Source: Ruminococcus sp.
GTDB lineage: Bacteria; Bacillota; Clostridia; Lachnospirales; Lachnospiraceae
Direction of reading: 5' to 3'
Assembly (NCBI GenBank): GCA_013911065.1
Contig: JACERV010000007.1
Location: 62,001 to 126,000, forward strand
DNA: 64,000 nt
Each line of letters starts with the position of its first letter. The stretch's first letter is position 1. The position numbers and the translations under genes were made by a program. Positions 18,691-30,152 of the stretch are shown here, piece by piece. The notes below the pieces were generated by a model. It saw nothing but the letters and a program-made list of their open reading frames with translations. It searched no databases and was not told the DNA's origin.

Positions 18691-20367
18691 TTATTCCTCC
18701 ATGTCACTTTCATCAAATACTTCGCTGATTGCCGCACCCGGAGCTACCATAGGCCATACCTTCTCATCACTGTCGATTTGACAATCAATGACTACCGGTT
18801 TATTCAGTTTAAGAGCACTTGCAAATGCATCTCTGAATTCCTCCCGTGTAGTAGCACGGATTCCCACTGCTCCCATAGCTTCTGCCAATTTCACAAAATC
18901 AACGGCATCATCCAATATGGTTGCGGAATACCTTTTTTCGTAGAACAAATTCTGCCATTGGCGCACCATTCCAAGCACGTGATTATTAATCACTACCTGA
19001 ATGACTGGTATCTGATGTCTGACAGCCGTTGCAATCTCATTCATATTCATGCGGAAACAGCCATCCCCTGCAATATTTACTACCAGTTTTTCAGGACACC
19101 CTGTCTTCGCGCCAAGAGCCGCTCCAAGGCCATACCCCATCGTACCTAAGCCGCCCGATGTAAGGAATGTACGGGGCTTTGTATACTGGTAAAACTGGGC
19201 CGCCCACATTTGATGCTGGCCTACCTCTGTGACAATAAGTGCATCTCCATTTGTCTGTCTGTAAATTTCTTCTACAACAAAGGGGCCGGCTAATACATCC
19301 ATATGATAACGCAGCGGATATTTTTCCTTGTATTCTAAAATTCGCTCCATCCATTCCAAATGAGACTGCTGCTCCAGCTTTTCATTGACTCTTTTAAGTA
19401 CCTCCTTGATGTCACCAGCAATTCCTTCCGTAATAATTATGTTTTTATTCATCTCGGCTTCATCAACATCAAATTGCAGTATTTTTGCATGCTTTGCAAA
19501 TCGTTTTGTATTTCCGGTTACCCGGTCACTGAACCGCGCACCAATGACAATCAGAAGGTCACACTCACTGACTCCAAAATTGGATGTTTTGGTCCCATGC
19601 ATTCCCAACATTCCGGTATATCTTTTATCCGTACCTGGAAACGCTCCTTTTCCCATCAAAGTATCTGTAACAGGTGCATCCACCTTATTCACAAATTCCA
19701 TCAGCTCATCACTGGCACCTGAGAGGACAGCACCGCCTCCCACAAATATGTACGGACGTTTGGCCTTACTTATCATAGAGACTGCTGTGTCTACATCCCT
19801 TTCAGAGATGCTTGAAACATCCGGCACTACAGGCTCTATTTTGGCAGGCTTATATTCTGTTTTTTCTGCCGTTATATCCTTGGGTATATCAATCAGAACG
19901 GGACCCGGACGGCCCGTCTGTGCAATACGGAACGCTCCCCGGATTATTTCTGCCAAATCTGCGGCATCCTTTACAATATAGTTATGTTTCGTGATAGGCA
20001 TTGTAATTCCTGCAATATCAATTTCCTGGAAACTGTCCTTTCCCAGAAGGGGAGCCGCTACATTACAGGTAATTGCCACAACCGGGATAGAATCCATGTA
20101 TGCCGTAGCAATTCCAGTCACCAGATTTGTTGCTCCCGGACCGCTGGTAGCAAAGCAGACGCCCACCTTGCCCGTTGCTCTTGCATACCCGTCTGCCGCA
20201 TGGGCCGCCCCCTGTTCGTGGGAGGTCAGGATATGCCTGATTTCATCACTGTGTTTATATAAAGCATCATATACATTTAGGATTGCACCGCCTGGAAAGC
20301 CGAAAACTGTATCCACCCCCTGCTCTTTCAGACACTCAATGACAATCTCTGCTCCAGATATATGCAT
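18691..20367 (-). CDS. ilvB: Acetolactate synthase, large subunit
   Basis: GAEIVIECLKEQGVDTVFGFPGGAILNVYDALY; HEQGAAHAADGYARATGKVGVC; ThDP motif GDGCFRMNMNEIATAV. Confidence 0.95.
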   Translation of the reverse strand: MHISGAEIVIECLKEQGVDTVFGFPGGAILNVYDALYKHSDEIRHILTSHEQGAAHAADGYARATGKVGVCFATSGPGATNLVTGIATAYMDSIPVVAITCNVAAPLLGKDSFQEIDIAGITMPITKHNYIVKDAADLAEIIRGAFRIAQTGRPGPVLIDIPKDITAEKTEYKPAKIEPVVPDVSSISERDVDTAVSMISKAKRPYIFVGGGAVLSGASDELMEFVNKVDAPVTDTLMGKGAFPGTDKRYTGMLGMHGTKTSNFGVSECDLLIVIGARFSDRVTGNTKRFAKHAKILQFDVDEAEMNKNIIITEGIAGDIKEVLKRVNEKLEQQSHLEWMERILEYKEKYPLRYHMDVLAGPFVVEEIYRQTNGDALIVTEVGQHQMWAAQFYQYTKPRTFLTSGGLGTMGYGLGAALGAKTGCPEKLVVNIAGDGCFRMNMNEIATAVRHQIPVIQVVINNHVLGMVRQWQNLFYEKRYSATILDDAVDFVKLAEAMGAVGIRATTREEFRDAFASALKLNKPVVIDCQIDSDEKVWPMVAPGAAISEVFDESDMEE

Positions 20368-20379
20368 AATAAAAACCTC

Positions 20380-22056
20380 CTAATTCTTCTTTGGAACTTC
20401 CAGTATGGCACCTCTGTTCCCTGACGTAACCATAGATGCATATCTTGCCAGATATCCAATTGTAATCTCAGGCTCTCTTGGCTGCCATTTTTCTCTTCTT
20501 GCCGCAAGCTCTTCCTCAGAAAGATCTACATCCAGCTTTAATTCCGGTATATTGATTTTGATGATATCCCCTTCTTCTACCAGTGCTATAGGGCCGCCTA
20601 CCGCAGCCTCCGGAGAAACATGACCAATGGATGCCCCTCTGGATGCACCGCTGAAACGTCCGTCTGTAATCAACGCCACAGATTCACCAAGACCATATCC
20701 TGCAATTGCAGAGGTAGGATTCAGCATTTCCCGCATACCGGGACCCCCTTTTGGGCCTTCATAGCGGATGACAATTACATCCCCCGGGTTAATTTCCCCA
20801 GTCTTAATTGCCTCTGTAGCTGCCTCGTCACTTTCAAAAATTCTTGCAGGACCTTCATGTACCAGCATTTCAGGAACTACTGCAGAACGCTTTACAACAC
20901 TGCCGTCAGGAGCAAGATTTCCTTTCAGTACGGCGATACCTCCCGTCTCACTGTAAGGATTCTCAATTGGACGGATTACTTCCGAATCGGTATTGATACA
21001 GCCTTCAATATTCTCACCTATTGTCTTTCCGGTAACTGTCATACATTCTGTGTGGAGCAATCCTTTTTTATTCAGCTCATTCATGACTGCATACACACCC
21101 CCGGCCTCATTCAAATCCTCAATGTAGGTGTGGCCTGCCGGAGCCAGATGACACAGGTTCGGAGTTTTCTCGCTAATCGGGTTCGCAAAATCAATTTCAA
21201 AATCCATTCCAATCTCATGCGCGATTGCAGGAATGTGCAGCATACTATTTGTGGAACATCCCAGAGCCATATCCACAGTCAGCGCATTTAAAATAGCTTC
21301 TTTTGTCATAATGTCTCTTGGCCGGATATTATTTCTAACCAGTTCCATAACTTGCATACCTGCATGTTTTGCAAGCTGTATTCTTGCGGAATAAACCGCT
21401 GGAATTGTACCATTGCCTCTAAGTCCCATACCCAGTGCTTCTGTAAGGCAGTTCATACTGTTGGCAGTATACATTCCTGAACAAGAACCACAGGTTGGAC
21501 ATGCTTTATTTTCAAATTCATATAACTCTTCTTCCGAAATCGTGCCTGCAGCGTAAGAGCCTACCGCCTCGAACATACTGGAAAGGCTTGTTTTTCCGCC
21601 TTTTACACGTCCGGCAAGCATGGGGCCTCCGCTGACAAAAATTGTAGGCACATTAATTCTGGCAGCCGCCATTAAAAGTCCGGGCACATTCTTGTCACAG
21701 TTCGGAATCATAACCAGTGCATCAAACTGATGCGCCATGGCAAGAGCTTCTGTTGAATCTGCAACCAAATCTCTCGTCACCAGGGAATACTTCATTCCCA
21801 CATGGCCCATTGCAATTCCATCACAAACAGCAATTGCAGGAACCATTACAGGAGTTCCCCCTGCCATAGCAACACCCATTTTTACAGCTTCTGTAATTTT
21901 ATCTAAATTGATATGCCCAGGCACAATTTCATTATAGGAACTGACAACACCTACAAGCGGTCTGTCCAGTTCTTCCTGTGTCATTCCCAATGCGTTAAAC
22001 AAGGAACGATGCGGTGCCTGCTGCGCTCCTTTTGTCACTCTATCACTTCTCATCAT
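20380..22056 (-). CDS. ilvD: Dihydroxy-acid dehydratase
   Basis: [75 protein letters not shown]. Confidence 0.97.
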   Translation of the reverse strand: MMRSDRVTKGAQQAPHRSLFNALGMTQEELDRPLVGVVSSYNEIVPGHINLDKITEAVKMGVAMAGGTPVMVPAIAVCDGIAMGHVGMKYSLVTRDLVADSTEALAMAHQFDALVMIPNCDKNVPGLLMAAARINVPTIFVSGGPMLAGRVKGGKTSLSSMFEAVGSYAAGTISEEELYEFENKACPTCGSCSGMYTANSMNCLTEALGMGLRGNGTIPAVYSARIQLAKHAGMQVMELVRNNIRPRDIMTKEAILNALTVDMALGCSTNSMLHIPAIAHEIGMDFEIDFANPISEKTPNLCHLAPAGHTYIEDLNEAGGVYAVMNELNKKGLLHTECMTVTGKTIGENIEGCINTDSEVIRPIENPYSETGGIAVLKGNLAPDGSVVKRSAVVPEMLVHEGPARIFESDEAATEAIKTGEINPGDVIVIRYEGPKGGPGMREMLNPTSAIAGYGLGESVALITDGRFSGASRGASIGHVSPEAAVGGPIALVEEGDIIKINIPELKLDVDLSEEELAARREKWQPREPEITIGYLARYASMVTSGNRGAILEVPKKN

Positions 22057-22135
22057 TAAGAACCTCCTTTTTTCTTATGCCTTAAGGATTTTTTTTAACC
22101 ATTTCTGTTTTTTCATCCCTAAGAGCGTATTCTCT

Positions 22136-23224
22136 CTATGCGTGGATGTAAGAGCAGATCTTATCTCCCATCTCACTTGTTCCAATTTGTATGTTTCCTC
22201 CGGACATGATATCACTTGTCCGGTATCCTTCTTTTAGTACCTGGGATACTGCAAGTTCAATTGCTTCTGCTTCCTTGTCTAAATCAAATGAAAAACGAAG
22301 CATCATTGCGGCCGACAAAATGGTAGCAATCGGATTTGCAATCCCTTTTCCGGCAATGTCCGGTGCGGAACCGCCGCTTGGCTCGTAAAGGCCAAACTTT
22401 GTGTCATTCAGGCTTGCAGAAGCAAGCATTCCGATAGATCCGGTCACCATACTGGCCTCATCTGATAAGATATCGCCAAACATGTTTTCTGTCAGGATCA
22501 CATCAAACTGGGCAGGATCCTTCACCAACTGCATTGCACAGTTATCAACCAGCATATGCTCCAGTACAACCTCCGGGTAGTCCGCTGCCACTTCTTCAAC
22601 GACTTTCCGCCAAAGCCTGGAGGAATCCAGTACATTGGCCTTGTCAACACTCGTCACCTTTTTCCGGCGCTTCATGGCAATATCAAATCCTCTTTTCGCA
22701 ATACGGCGGATTTCATTTTCATTGTATGTAAGTTCATCGTAAGCCGTCATTACGCCATCCACTTCAATCGTCTTCCTCTCCCCGAAGTAGAGGCCTCCTG
22801 TCAGCTCCCGCATAATCATCATATCAAAACCGTCTGCTATGATTTCCTCTTTCAGAGGGCAGGCATCCTTTAATTCACTATACAGAATTGCCGGGCGTAA
22901 ATTAGCAAACAGATTCAGTTCCTTCCGAATCTTTAACAGTCCTGCCTCCGGCCTCTTTGAAGGCTCAAGCTGATACCAGGGTGAGACCCGGGCATCCCCT
23001 CCGATAGAACCCATCAATACTGCATCACTGGCTTTTGCAAGCCGGATTGTCTCGTCTGTAAGAGGCACCCCGTTCACATCAATCGAAGCTCCTCCCATCA
23101 GAAGCTGTGTATAGCAGCACTGATGTCCAAATACTTCACTTGTTTTATCGAGAACTTTCATCGCTTCCGTTACAATCTCCGGACCAATACCGTCCCCTTT
23201 AATTACTCCAATATTTAGTTTCAT
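22136..23224 (-). CDS. leuB: 3-isopropylmalate dehydrogenase
   Basis: [67 protein letters not shown]. Confidence 0.96.
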   Translation of the reverse strand: MKLNIGVIKGDGIGPEIVTEAMKVLDKTSEVFGHQCCYTQLLMGGASIDVNGVPLTDETIRLAKASDAVLMGSIGGDARVSPWYQLEPSKRPEAGLLKIRKELNLFANLRPAILYSELKDACPLKEEIIADGFDMMIMRELTGGLYFGERKTIEVDGVMTAYDELTYNENEIRRIAKRGFDIAMKRRKKVTSVDKANVLDSSRLWRKVVEEVAADYPEVVLEHMLVDNCAMQLVKDPAQFDVILTENMFGDILSDEASMVTGSIGMLASASLNDTKFGLYEPSGGSAPDIAGKGIANPIATILSAAMMLRFSFDLDKEAEAIELAVSQVLKEGYRTSDIMSGGNIQIGTSEMGDKICSYIHA

Positions 23225-23272
23225 ATGGATTACTTCCTTCCAAGAATAATAGAATTAAAAATGCTAACTTTT

Positions 23273-23301
23273 ATAATACCGTATTTTCAGCCACGTTTCA
23301 A
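23273..23301 (-). promoter_or_regulatory. SigA-type promoter for the leuB-ilvD-ilvB-serC-serA gene run
   Basis: Minus strand TTGAAA (23296-23301) - N17 - TATTAT (23273-23278). Confidence 0.6.
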
Positions 23302-23358
23302 CCCTTTAATTCGTAAAAGCGTGAATGGAGAATTCAAAAGATTTTTTCCATTTATGTG

Positions 23359-23409
23359 AAAAAAAGGCATCCCGAAAGTCATAAAATGACTTAACGGATA
23401 CCCTTTTTT
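23359..23409 (-). terminator. Rho-independent terminator of yajC
   Basis: Minus strand GGGTATCCGTTAAGTCATTTTATGACTTTCGGGATGCC followed by TTTTTTT. Confidence 0.75.
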
Positions 23410-23427
23410 GTTATTAGCAAATTCCCT

Positions 23428-23733
23428 CTACTCCGCGTTTGGCTTTTCTATCTGCGCAATTGCGGATTTTTGCATTGGAATTCTGCAATTCTTATTATTT
23501 CCAAACTCTACGATTACATCAGTGTCTGTAATGTCAATGATAACTCCATAAAAACCGCTTGTTGTCAGAGCGGTATCGCCTACTTCCATTGTAGAAAGCA
23601 TTGCCTGGACTCTCTTTTGCTCTTTCTTCTGAGGACGCATCAGCAAAAACCACATACCGCCAATAATTACAACATAAATCAGGACAATACCACCTGTTCC
23701 TGCAAATCCGCCTGCAGCTAATAAACCATTCAT
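23428..23733 (-). CDS. yajC: Preprotein translocase subunit YajC
   Basis: Single TM then FLLMRPQKKEQKRVQAMLSTMEVGDTALTTSGFYGVI; adjacent to tgt. Confidence 0.94.
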   Translation of the reverse strand: MNGLLAAGGFAGTGGIVLIYVVIIGGMWFLLMRPQKKEQKRVQAMLSTMEVGDTALTTSGFYGVIIDITDTDVIVEFGNNKNCRIPMQKSAIAQIEKPNAE

Positions 23734-23920
23734 TTTATTTCCTCCTACTTCTTACTCTTTACATTCAAGTGCACCTCTGCAATCCGCCGAGGCCTATCTT
23801 TTACGTAGATAAATTAACTATACACAAAATCGGACAATTCTTCAAGTATCTTTTCACATTTTAGGGAAATTAAGGCAACTTTCGAAATCCGGCTTATGAC
23901 TAAACTGCAGCTGACTTTGA

Positions 23921-25054
23921 TTACAGTCCGGCCATGCCGTCCAGTTTTCTCTTTTTATAAGATTTATATTCTCCTGCTTCAATTGCAGCACGTATTTCTT
24001 CCATCATGGTGTTATAGAAATAAAGGTTATGGAGAACACAAAGACGCATCCCCAACATCTCTTTTGCTTTCAGCAGATGCCGGATATAAGCCCGGCTGTA
24101 GCTTCTGCAGGCAGGACACTGGCACCCTTCCTCTATGGGCTGGCCATCCAGCTCATACTTAGCATTGAAAAGATTTAGCTTCCCATGATTTGTATACACA
24201 TGCCCATGCCTTCCATTTCTGGTAGGATATACACAATCAAAAAAGTCCACTCCCCTCTCCACACCTTCCAGTATATTGGCAGGGGTCCCTACCCCCATCA
24301 GGTAAGTCGGCTTTTCAATAGGAAGATGAGGCACTACCGCATCCAAAATCCGGTACATTTCTTCATGGCTCTCCCCCACCGCAAGTCCGCCGATTGCATA
24401 TCCCTCCATGTCAAGCTCTGCAATCTGCTTTGCATGTTCAACGCGGATATCTTCGTATACTCCGCCCTGATTGATTCCAAAAAGCATCTGCTCCTTATTA
24501 ATGGTATCCGGCAGCGCGTTCAGACGTTCCATCTCTGTCTGGCAGCGTTTAAGCCACCTGGTTGTCCTGGCTACGGAATCTCTCATATATTCCCTGTCTG
24601 CCACGCTGGAAGGACATTCGTCAAAGGCCATGGCAATAGTGGATGCCAGATTAGATTGAATCTGCATACTCTCCTCCGGCCCCATAAAAATCTTCCGACC
24701 GTCCACATGGGAATGGAAATGGACGCCCTCCTCTTTTATCTTTCTTAAATCCGAAAGGGAAAACACCTGAAACCCGCCTGAATCCGTCAGTATTGGCTTG
24801 TCCCACTTCATGAACCTGTGAAGGCCGCCCAGTTTTTTTACAACTTCATCTCCCGGACGCACGTGAAGATGATAAGTATTAGACAGCTCTACCTGGGTCT
24901 TAATCGTGTTCAAATCATCTGTGGATACTGCCCCCTTGATAGCCGCCGCAGTTCCTACATTCATAAAAACAGGAGTCTCAATGACTCCATGTACCGTATG
25001 AAGACGGCCCCGCTTTGCAAGACCGTCCCGCTTCAGTAATTCGTACATAACCAC
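23921..25054 (-). CDS. tgt: Queuine tRNA-ribosyltransferase
   Basis: TPVFMNVGTAAAIKGAV, ILTDSGGFQVFSL, FDCVYPTRNGRHG, zinc ligands CQCPACRSYSRAYIRHL. Confidence 0.97.
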   Translation of the reverse strand: MVMYELLKRDGLAKRGRLHTVHGVIETPVFMNVGTAAAIKGAVSTDDLNTIKTQVELSNTYHLHVRPGDEVVKKLGGLHRFMKWDKPILTDSGGFQVFSLSDLRKIKEEGVHFHSHVDGRKIFMGPEESMQIQSNLASTIAMAFDECPSSVADREYMRDSVARTTRWLKRCQTEMERLNALPDTINKEQMLFGINQGGVYEDIRVEHAKQIAELDMEGYAIGGLAVGESHEEMYRILDAVVPHLPIEKPTYLMGVGTPANILEGVERGVDFFDCVYPTRNGRHGHVYTNHGKLNLFNAKYELDGQPIEEGCQCPACRSYSRAYIRHLLKAKEMLGMRLCVLHNLYFYNTMMEEIRAAIEAGEYKSYKKRKLDGMAGL

Positions 25055-25068
25055 CTCTTAATGTTAGT

Positions 25069-25110
25069 TTCAGTTCAGCTATAAGCTTGATTTCTCATAG
25101 CTGAACTGTA
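25069..25110. repeat. MITE-like element, family 2, copy C (short)
   Basis: CAGTTCAGCTAT...ATAGCTGAACTG 12-bp inverted repeat; shares TATAAGCTTGAT with copy B in opposite orientation. Confidence 0.65.
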
Positions 25111-25111
25111 A

Positions 25112-26980
25112 TTAATAATGCACAATGACCGGTGTTCCTACCGCCAGCATGCTAAATAAGGCTTCCGCCTTATCGTAAGGCATATTGATACAGCCGTGGG
25201 AACCTATACCAGCAACTTGGTTTAAGGAACCTCCGAATGCGCCCTGCCATGTAGCATCATGGAATCCAATTCCGGTCCACGTAATCCGCATCCAGAAATT
25301 GACGGGTGTCTCATATTCCGGCTTTCCAGTCTCAGGTTCAATCTCTCCTACAAGTGTCTTATTTCTCTGGCTTTCTAAAACACTGAATACACCCGGGGGA
25401 GTTATCTTTTCCGGAATAGGCTCTCCAGTAACTACATCGGATTCCAGAACAACTGCACCATCTACAATATACCACATATACTGGGCGGATAAATCCACCT
25501 CTGCATAAGTACTGCCCCAGTCGGCTGCCGCGTGTGCCGCCGCTGTCTGATAGTAAGCCGGTTCCTTTGACACTGTCTCTCCGTTTTTAATACTGTTTGT
25601 CAGTGCTTCAAATTCTGCATCTTCATCAATAGACCACCCATAGGTACCGCCGGAAACTTCCGCCACCTTTCCTGTAGGCGTGGTAATCGTTCTTGCTGTT
25701 CCTACCGTATCATACTTATCTCCAAATTCGGTAAGCCATGCTCTGACTGCATCTTCCTTAAATATCACATTCATACTGTCATCCACAGAAAGCCATGTAG
25801 AAATCAGTGCCTTATCTATAACTTCCGTCTCCGTCATTGTGTATGTAATACTTGCCTTACTGTAGTTGTTCATAATATCACATGCCTTTTTTACTTCCTC
25901 AGATTCAGAAGTATATTTCGGCAGTGCATAGCATTTTTCCTTTTCCATATCCAGTTTTGTTTTAAATTCCGCAATGTACTGATGTACTTTCTCATTCAAT
26001 ACATCCATATCCACCGCGGTGCCAATCACTTCCGGCTCAATTACGTATTTTTCCCCGTTAAATTTAGGATATGCAGACTTTGCAGCTATCTGCTCTGCAG
26101 TAACCGCCTGAAGGCTCTGAATCTTATTGTCCAGCGCAGACTGGTCATAAGATACCTCAATGGTTACGTCCGAAGAATTTTCAGAAAAAAAGGATGCCGG
26201 CCATAAAAATCCATTCTGTTTCTCAAGTGCCTTCACTATACTGTCATTTTCTTTGTACGCCAGGGATATATCGCTGCCCTCAATTGTGTCAGATTTATCA
26301 TCCTTTTCCAAAATAGTCAGCTTATAACCTTTCACCTGGTCTTTCAAAAATGCCTCCACATCGGCGGCTGTTTTACCTGAAAAGTCGTGACCGTTTATCT
26401 TCGTATTCAGTAAAAAATGGCTATTAAAAAATACGGAGACCCCGATATATGCGAGGACAAGAACAGCCACAGTGCATCCAAGAATAATCCAGAGTTTTTT
26501 CATATTTCTGCCTCGCTTATGCCTGGTTTTCTTATTTTTCTTCCTTGGTTCTTCCTCTTCAAAAGCAGCTTCAAGGTCATCCTCTTCCTCAAAAACAACT
26601 TCAAAATCTTCGTCAAAAATATCATCCAGGTCGGATTCTTCTTCCTCTGCTGCAGATAAAACCTTTTTTTCTACTTCAGGATCATTCCCGGTCTCGTCTG
26701 CGGCCACATCCTCCGCCTGTACTTCCGGCTCTTCCACTTCGTCATCATCAAGGAAATAATCTTCGTCCTGCTCATCTATTATGTCATCAAGGAAGTACTC
26801 TTCGTCCTGCTCATCTATTGGGTCATCAAAGAAGTACTCTTCATCCCGCTCATCTATTACATCATCATCAAGATAATCATCTTCGGCAGCTTCATCTATA
26901 TCATCCAGATAGTAATCTTCATCTATCTCTTTCTCTTTTGAGTTAAAATCGTCTGGCTCTTTTATGTTCCTTTCGCTCAT
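25112..26980 (-). CDS. Membrane-anchored L,D-transpeptidase (YkuD) with PG-binding-4-like region and long acidic cytoplasmic N-terminus
   Basis: C-terminus GIGFHDATWQGAFGGSLNQVAGIGSHGCINMPYDKAEALFSML (YkuD HxxxGSHGCINM); TM KKLWIILGCTVAVLVLAYIGV. Confidence 0.93.
   Translation of the reverse strand: MSERNIKEPDDFNSKEKEIDEDYYLDDIDEAAEDDYLDDDVIDERDEEYFFDDPIDEQDEEYFLDDIIDEQDEDYFLDDDEVEEPEVQAEDVAADETGNDPEVEKKVLSAAEEEESDLDDIFDEDFEVVFEEEDDLEAAFEEEEPRKKNKKTRHKRGRNMKKLWIILGCTVAVLVLAYIGVSVFFNSHFLLNTKINGHDFSGKTAADVEAFLKDQVKGYKLTILEKDDKSDTIEGSDISLAYKENDSIVKALEKQNGFLWPASFFSENSSDVTIEVSYDQSALDNKIQSLQAVTAEQIAAKSAYPKFNGEKYVIEPEVIGTAVDMDVLNEKVHQYIAEFKTKLDMEKEKCYALPKYTSESEEVKKACDIMNNYSKASITYTMTETEVIDKALISTWLSVDDSMNVIFKEDAVRAWLTEFGDKYDTVGTARTITTPTGKVAEVSGGTYGWSIDEDAEFEALTNSIKNGETVSKEPAYYQTAAAHAAADWGSTYAEVDLSAQYMWYIVDGAVVLESDVVTGEPIPEKITPPGVFSVLESQRNKTLVGEIEPETGKPEYETPVNFWMRITWTGIGFHDATWQGAFGGSLNQVAGIGSHGCINMPYDKAEALFSMLAVGTPVIVHY
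26740..26900 (-). repeat. In-frame 39-nt tandem repeat (13 aa, DEEYFLDDIIDEQ-like)
   Basis: Translated DEEYFFDDPIDEQ / DEEYFLDDIIDEQ / DEDYFLDD within the L,D-transpeptidase ORF. Confidence 0.8.
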
Positions 26981-27076
26981 TTAGTGTTACTCCCTCTTTT
27001 TTTCTCAATATCTAGCCCACATTATATTACGAAATAAGAAAAATGTACAGTGAAATGCATGAATTTTAAGAAATTG

Positions 27077-27094
27077 TTATGGCTGAACTGTAAC
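27077..27094. repeat. Half-element of repeat family 2 (TTATGGCTGAACTGTAAC)
   Basis: Matches the right terminus of copy A only; no left terminus seen nearby. Confidence 0.45.
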
Positions 27095-27168
27095 GGTAAA
27101 TTAATGATTGCACCTTTATATAACTTCTTATATAATAAGTCTATGTGTAAAAAGAAAGGAGTATTTCT

Positions 27169-28284
27169 ATGAGCGGCTCAACATTTGGTAAATTATTTCG
27201 TGTAACAACATGGGGGGAATCCCATGGTTTAGCTATAGGTGCTGTTGTGGACGGCTGTCCCGCCGGTCTTCCTCTCTGTGAAGATGATATACAGAATTTT
27301 TTAAACCGGAGAAAACCGGGTCAAAGTAAATATACAACAATGAGAAAAGAAACGGATCAGGTAGAGATTTTATCTGGTGTATTTGAAGGGAAGACTACAG
27401 GAGCACCAATTTCTCTTATAGTCCGCAATCTGGACCAGCGTCCCAAAGATTATGGAAATCTGGTAAATACTTACCGTCCCGGACATGCAGACTTCACTTT
27501 TACAAAAAAATACGGTATCCGGGACTACCGCGGAGGCGGCCGTTCTTCCGGCCGGGAGACTATCGGGCGTGTGGCTGGGGGAGCTATTGCTTCCTTATTG
27601 TTAAATGAAATGGGAATTAAGCTTACGGCGTACACAAAGTCCGTAGGGCCGGTAGTAATTTCTCCGGAAGATTACCATTTTTCAGAGATTATGGAAAACA
27701 GTCTGTATATGCCCAACAATGAGGCGGCTGCAAAAGCGGCTTCCCACCTGAATACCTTAATTAAAAGCCTGGATTCCTCCGGCGGTACGGTAGAATGCAT
27801 AGTAACCGGTCTTCCTGTGGGCCTTGGAGAGCCTGTATTCGATAAGCTGGATGCAAACCTTGCAAAAGCTGTTATGTCTGTAGGCGCTGTAAAAGCTGTG
27901 GAAATCGGGGATGGTACCAGTGTTGTTACATCCACCGGCAGTAAAAACAATGATCCTTTCTGCATTGCAGACGGCAAGATCACAAAAAAGACAAACCACT
28001 CCGGCGGTACACTGGGCGGGATGAGTGACGGCTCCACCCTTTTACTACGCGCTTCTGTGAAACCTACCTCTTCTATTGCCCAGATGCAGAATACGGTAAC
28101 AGAATCTGGGGAGGAAGTAGAGCTTTCCGTTCACGGACGCCATGACCCTATCATCGTACCCCGCGCAGTTGTTGTGGTAGAATCTATGACGGCCCTCACA
28201 CTGACAGATCTTCTTCTGGAAAATATGACCAGCCGTCTGGATAATGTAAAGTCTTTTTATACGGAGGAAAAGAATGTCCAATAA
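27169..28284 (+). CDS. aroC: Chorismate synthase
   Basis: [53 protein letters not shown]. Confidence 0.97.
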   Translation: MSGSTFGKLFRVTTWGESHGLAIGAVVDGCPAGLPLCEDDIQNFLNRRKPGQSKYTTMRKETDQVEILSGVFEGKTTGAPISLIVRNLDQRPKDYGNLVNTYRPGHADFTFTKKYGIRDYRGGGRSSGRETIGRVAGGAIASLLLNEMGIKLTAYTKSVGPVVISPEDYHFSEIMENSLYMPNNEAAAKAASHLNTLIKSLDSSGGTVECIVTGLPVGLGEPVFDKLDANLAKAVMSVGAVKAVEIGDGTSVVTSTGSKNNDPFCIADGKITKKTNHSGGTLGGMSDGSTLLLRASVKPTSSIAQMQNTVTESGEEVELSVHGRHDPIIVPRAVVVVESMTALTLTDLLLENMTSRLDNVKSFYTEEKNVQ

Positions 28285-29347
28285 GTTAATTGATATTGTA
28301 AACATCACAAAATCATTTGATGAAAATGTAGTTTTGGATCAGCTGAATCTCTATATTCGTGAAAATGAATTTCTTACGCTTCTGGGTCCAAGCGGCTGCG
28401 GAAAAACTACTCTTCTTAGAATTTTGGGCGGCTTTGAGCTTCCGGATTCCGGAGATATTATTTTTGACGGCAGAAACATCAACAGCCTGCCGCCGAACCG
28501 CAGGCAGTTGAACACCGTATTTCAGAAATATGCCCTCTTTTCCCATATGTCTATCGCAGATAATATTGCGTTCGGCCTGAAAATTAAGGGGAAAACAAAA
28601 GGCTATATCCAGGATAAAATCCGGTATGCTTTAAAACTCGTGAATCTGGAAGGCTATGAAAACCGTACTCCAGATTCTTTAAGCGGCGGTCAGCAACAAC
28701 GTATTGCTATCGCCCGCGCCATTGTCAATGAGCCAAAGGTTCTCCTTTTGGACGAGCCCCTTGGCGCCCTGGATTTAAAGCTGCGTCAGGACATGCAGTA
28801 TGAGCTGATACGTTTAAAAAATGAACTGGGTATTACTTTCGTCTATGTCACCCATGATCAGGAGGAGGCTCTGACAATGTCTGATACAATTGTGGTTATG
28901 AATCAGGGATACATCCAGCAGATTGGGACCCCGGAAGACATCTATAATGAACCTCAGAATGCCTTTGTTGCAGATTTCATCGGTGACAGCAATATTCTGC
29001 CCGCTACTATGGTGGAGGATAAGGTGGTAAAAATGCTGGGAGCAGTATGGCAGTGCGTAGATGTAGGATTTGGCAAGAACAAACCGGTAGATGCGGTCAT
29101 CCGTCCCGAAGACATTGATCTGGTCAAGCCGGAAGAAGGAATTATTGAGGGTGTGGTTACCCACCTGATTTTCAAAGGAGTGCACTATGAAATGGAAGTT
29201 CTGGCAAACAACTATGAACTTCTGGTACACAGCACCGATATGTTCCCTGTAGGAACCGAAGTTGGGATTAAAGTAGACCCCTTTGACATTCAGATTATGC
29301 AAAAACCAGAATCTGAAGACGAGGAGGCAGCCGGAGTTGAAGAGTAG
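28274..29347 (+). CDS. potA: Spermidine/putrescine ABC transporter ATP-binding protein
   Basis: [52 protein letters not shown]-like C-terminus. Confidence 0.95.
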   Translation: MSNKLIDIVNITKSFDENVVLDQLNLYIRENEFLTLLGPSGCGKTTLLRILGGFELPDSGDIIFDGRNINSLPPNRRQLNTVFQKYALFSHMSIADNIAFGLKIKGKTKGYIQDKIRYALKLVNLEGYENRTPDSLSGGQQQRIAIARAIVNEPKVLLLDEPLGALDLKLRQDMQYELIRLKNELGITFVYVTHDQEEALTMSDTIVVMNQGYIQQIGTPEDIYNEPQNAFVADFIGDSNILPATMVEDKVVKMLGAVWQCVDVGFGKNKPVDAVIRPEDIDLVKPEEGIIEGVVTHLIFKGVHYEMEVLANNYELLVHSTDMFPVGTEVGIKVDPFDIQIMQKPESEDEEAAGVEE

Positions 29348-30152
29348 AAAATTATTGACCGGCCCTTATTTGTTCTGGGCGGCGTCCTTTATTATCATTC
29401 CCCTTCTCATGATTGTCTACTATGGATTGACAAACAAAGAAAGAAATTTCACACTGCAGAATCTTGCACAGATTACAACTCCTGAGAACTTAAAAGCTCT
29501 GGGGCTGGCTCTTCTGCTCTCTTTTATCAGTACCCTGATCTGTCTCATACTTGCATATCCTCTGGCTATGATTCTTTCCGAAAAAAATGTAAACCAGAGC
29601 AGTTTTATTGTGCTGATTTTTATTCTGCCTATGTGGATGAATTCCCTTCTGCGTACCCTGGCCTGGCAGAACCTTCTGGAGAAAAATGGAGTGATTAATC
29701 TGATTCTGGGATTTTTCCACCTCCCCGCACAGACTTTAATAAATACGCCTTATGCGATTATTCTAGGCATGGTATATAACTTTCTGCCTTTTATGGTGCT
29801 GCCTATTTATAATGTGCTTTCTAAGATTGACAAAGATGTTATCTTTGCTGCCCGTGATTTAGGTGCCAGCAATTTACAGACTTTCCTGAGAATTATTATG
29901 CCTCTCAGCATTCCGGGAATCATCAGTGGAATTACGATGGTATTTGTACCTTCACTGACTACCTTTGTAATCTCAGATTTGCTGGGCGGAAGTAAAATAC
30001 TTTTAATTGGAAATGTCATCGAGCAGGAATTTAAACAGGGAAGCAACTGGAATGTGGGTTCCGGTCTTTCTCTAGTTCTTATGATATTTATTATTGCAAG
30101 TATGGCATTGATTGCGAAATACGATAAAGATGGGGAGGGAACTGCATTTTGA
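29337..30152 (+). CDS. potB: Spermidine/putrescine ABC transporter permease
   Basis: Six-TM permease with [27 protein letters not shown]; likely TTG start at 29337 behind GAGGAGG. Confidence 0.9.
   Translation: MKSRKLLTGPYLFWAASFIIIPLLMIVYYGLTNKERNFTLQNLAQITTPENLKALGLALLLSFISTLICLILAYPLAMILSEKNVNQSSFIVLIFILPMWMNSLLRTLAWQNLLEKNGVINLILGFFHLPAQTLINTPYAIILGMVYNFLPFMVLPIYNVLSKIDKDVIFAARDLGASNLQTFLRIIMPLSIPGIISGITMVFVPSLTTFVISDLLGGSKILLIGNVIEQEFKQGSNWNVGSGLSLVLMIFIIASMALIAKYDKDGEGTAF

Noticed and set aside
20620-21291. 223-aa + strand ORF
   Set aside because: Antisense to ilvD; composition consistent with a reverse-frame shadow.
23225-23360. T-box/attenuator upstream of leuB-ilv genes
   Set aside because: The promoter's -10 is only ~50 nt from the start codon, leaving no space for a T-box leader.
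26740-26930. Possible CRISPR-like direct repeats
   Set aside because: The 39-nt repeats are contiguous, in frame and encode a 13-aa acidic repeat; there are no spacers and no cas genes.
26417-26946. Overlapping + strand low-complexity ORFs (Ser- or His/Pro-rich)
   Set aside because: Antisense of the acidic codon repeats in the L,D-transpeptidase.
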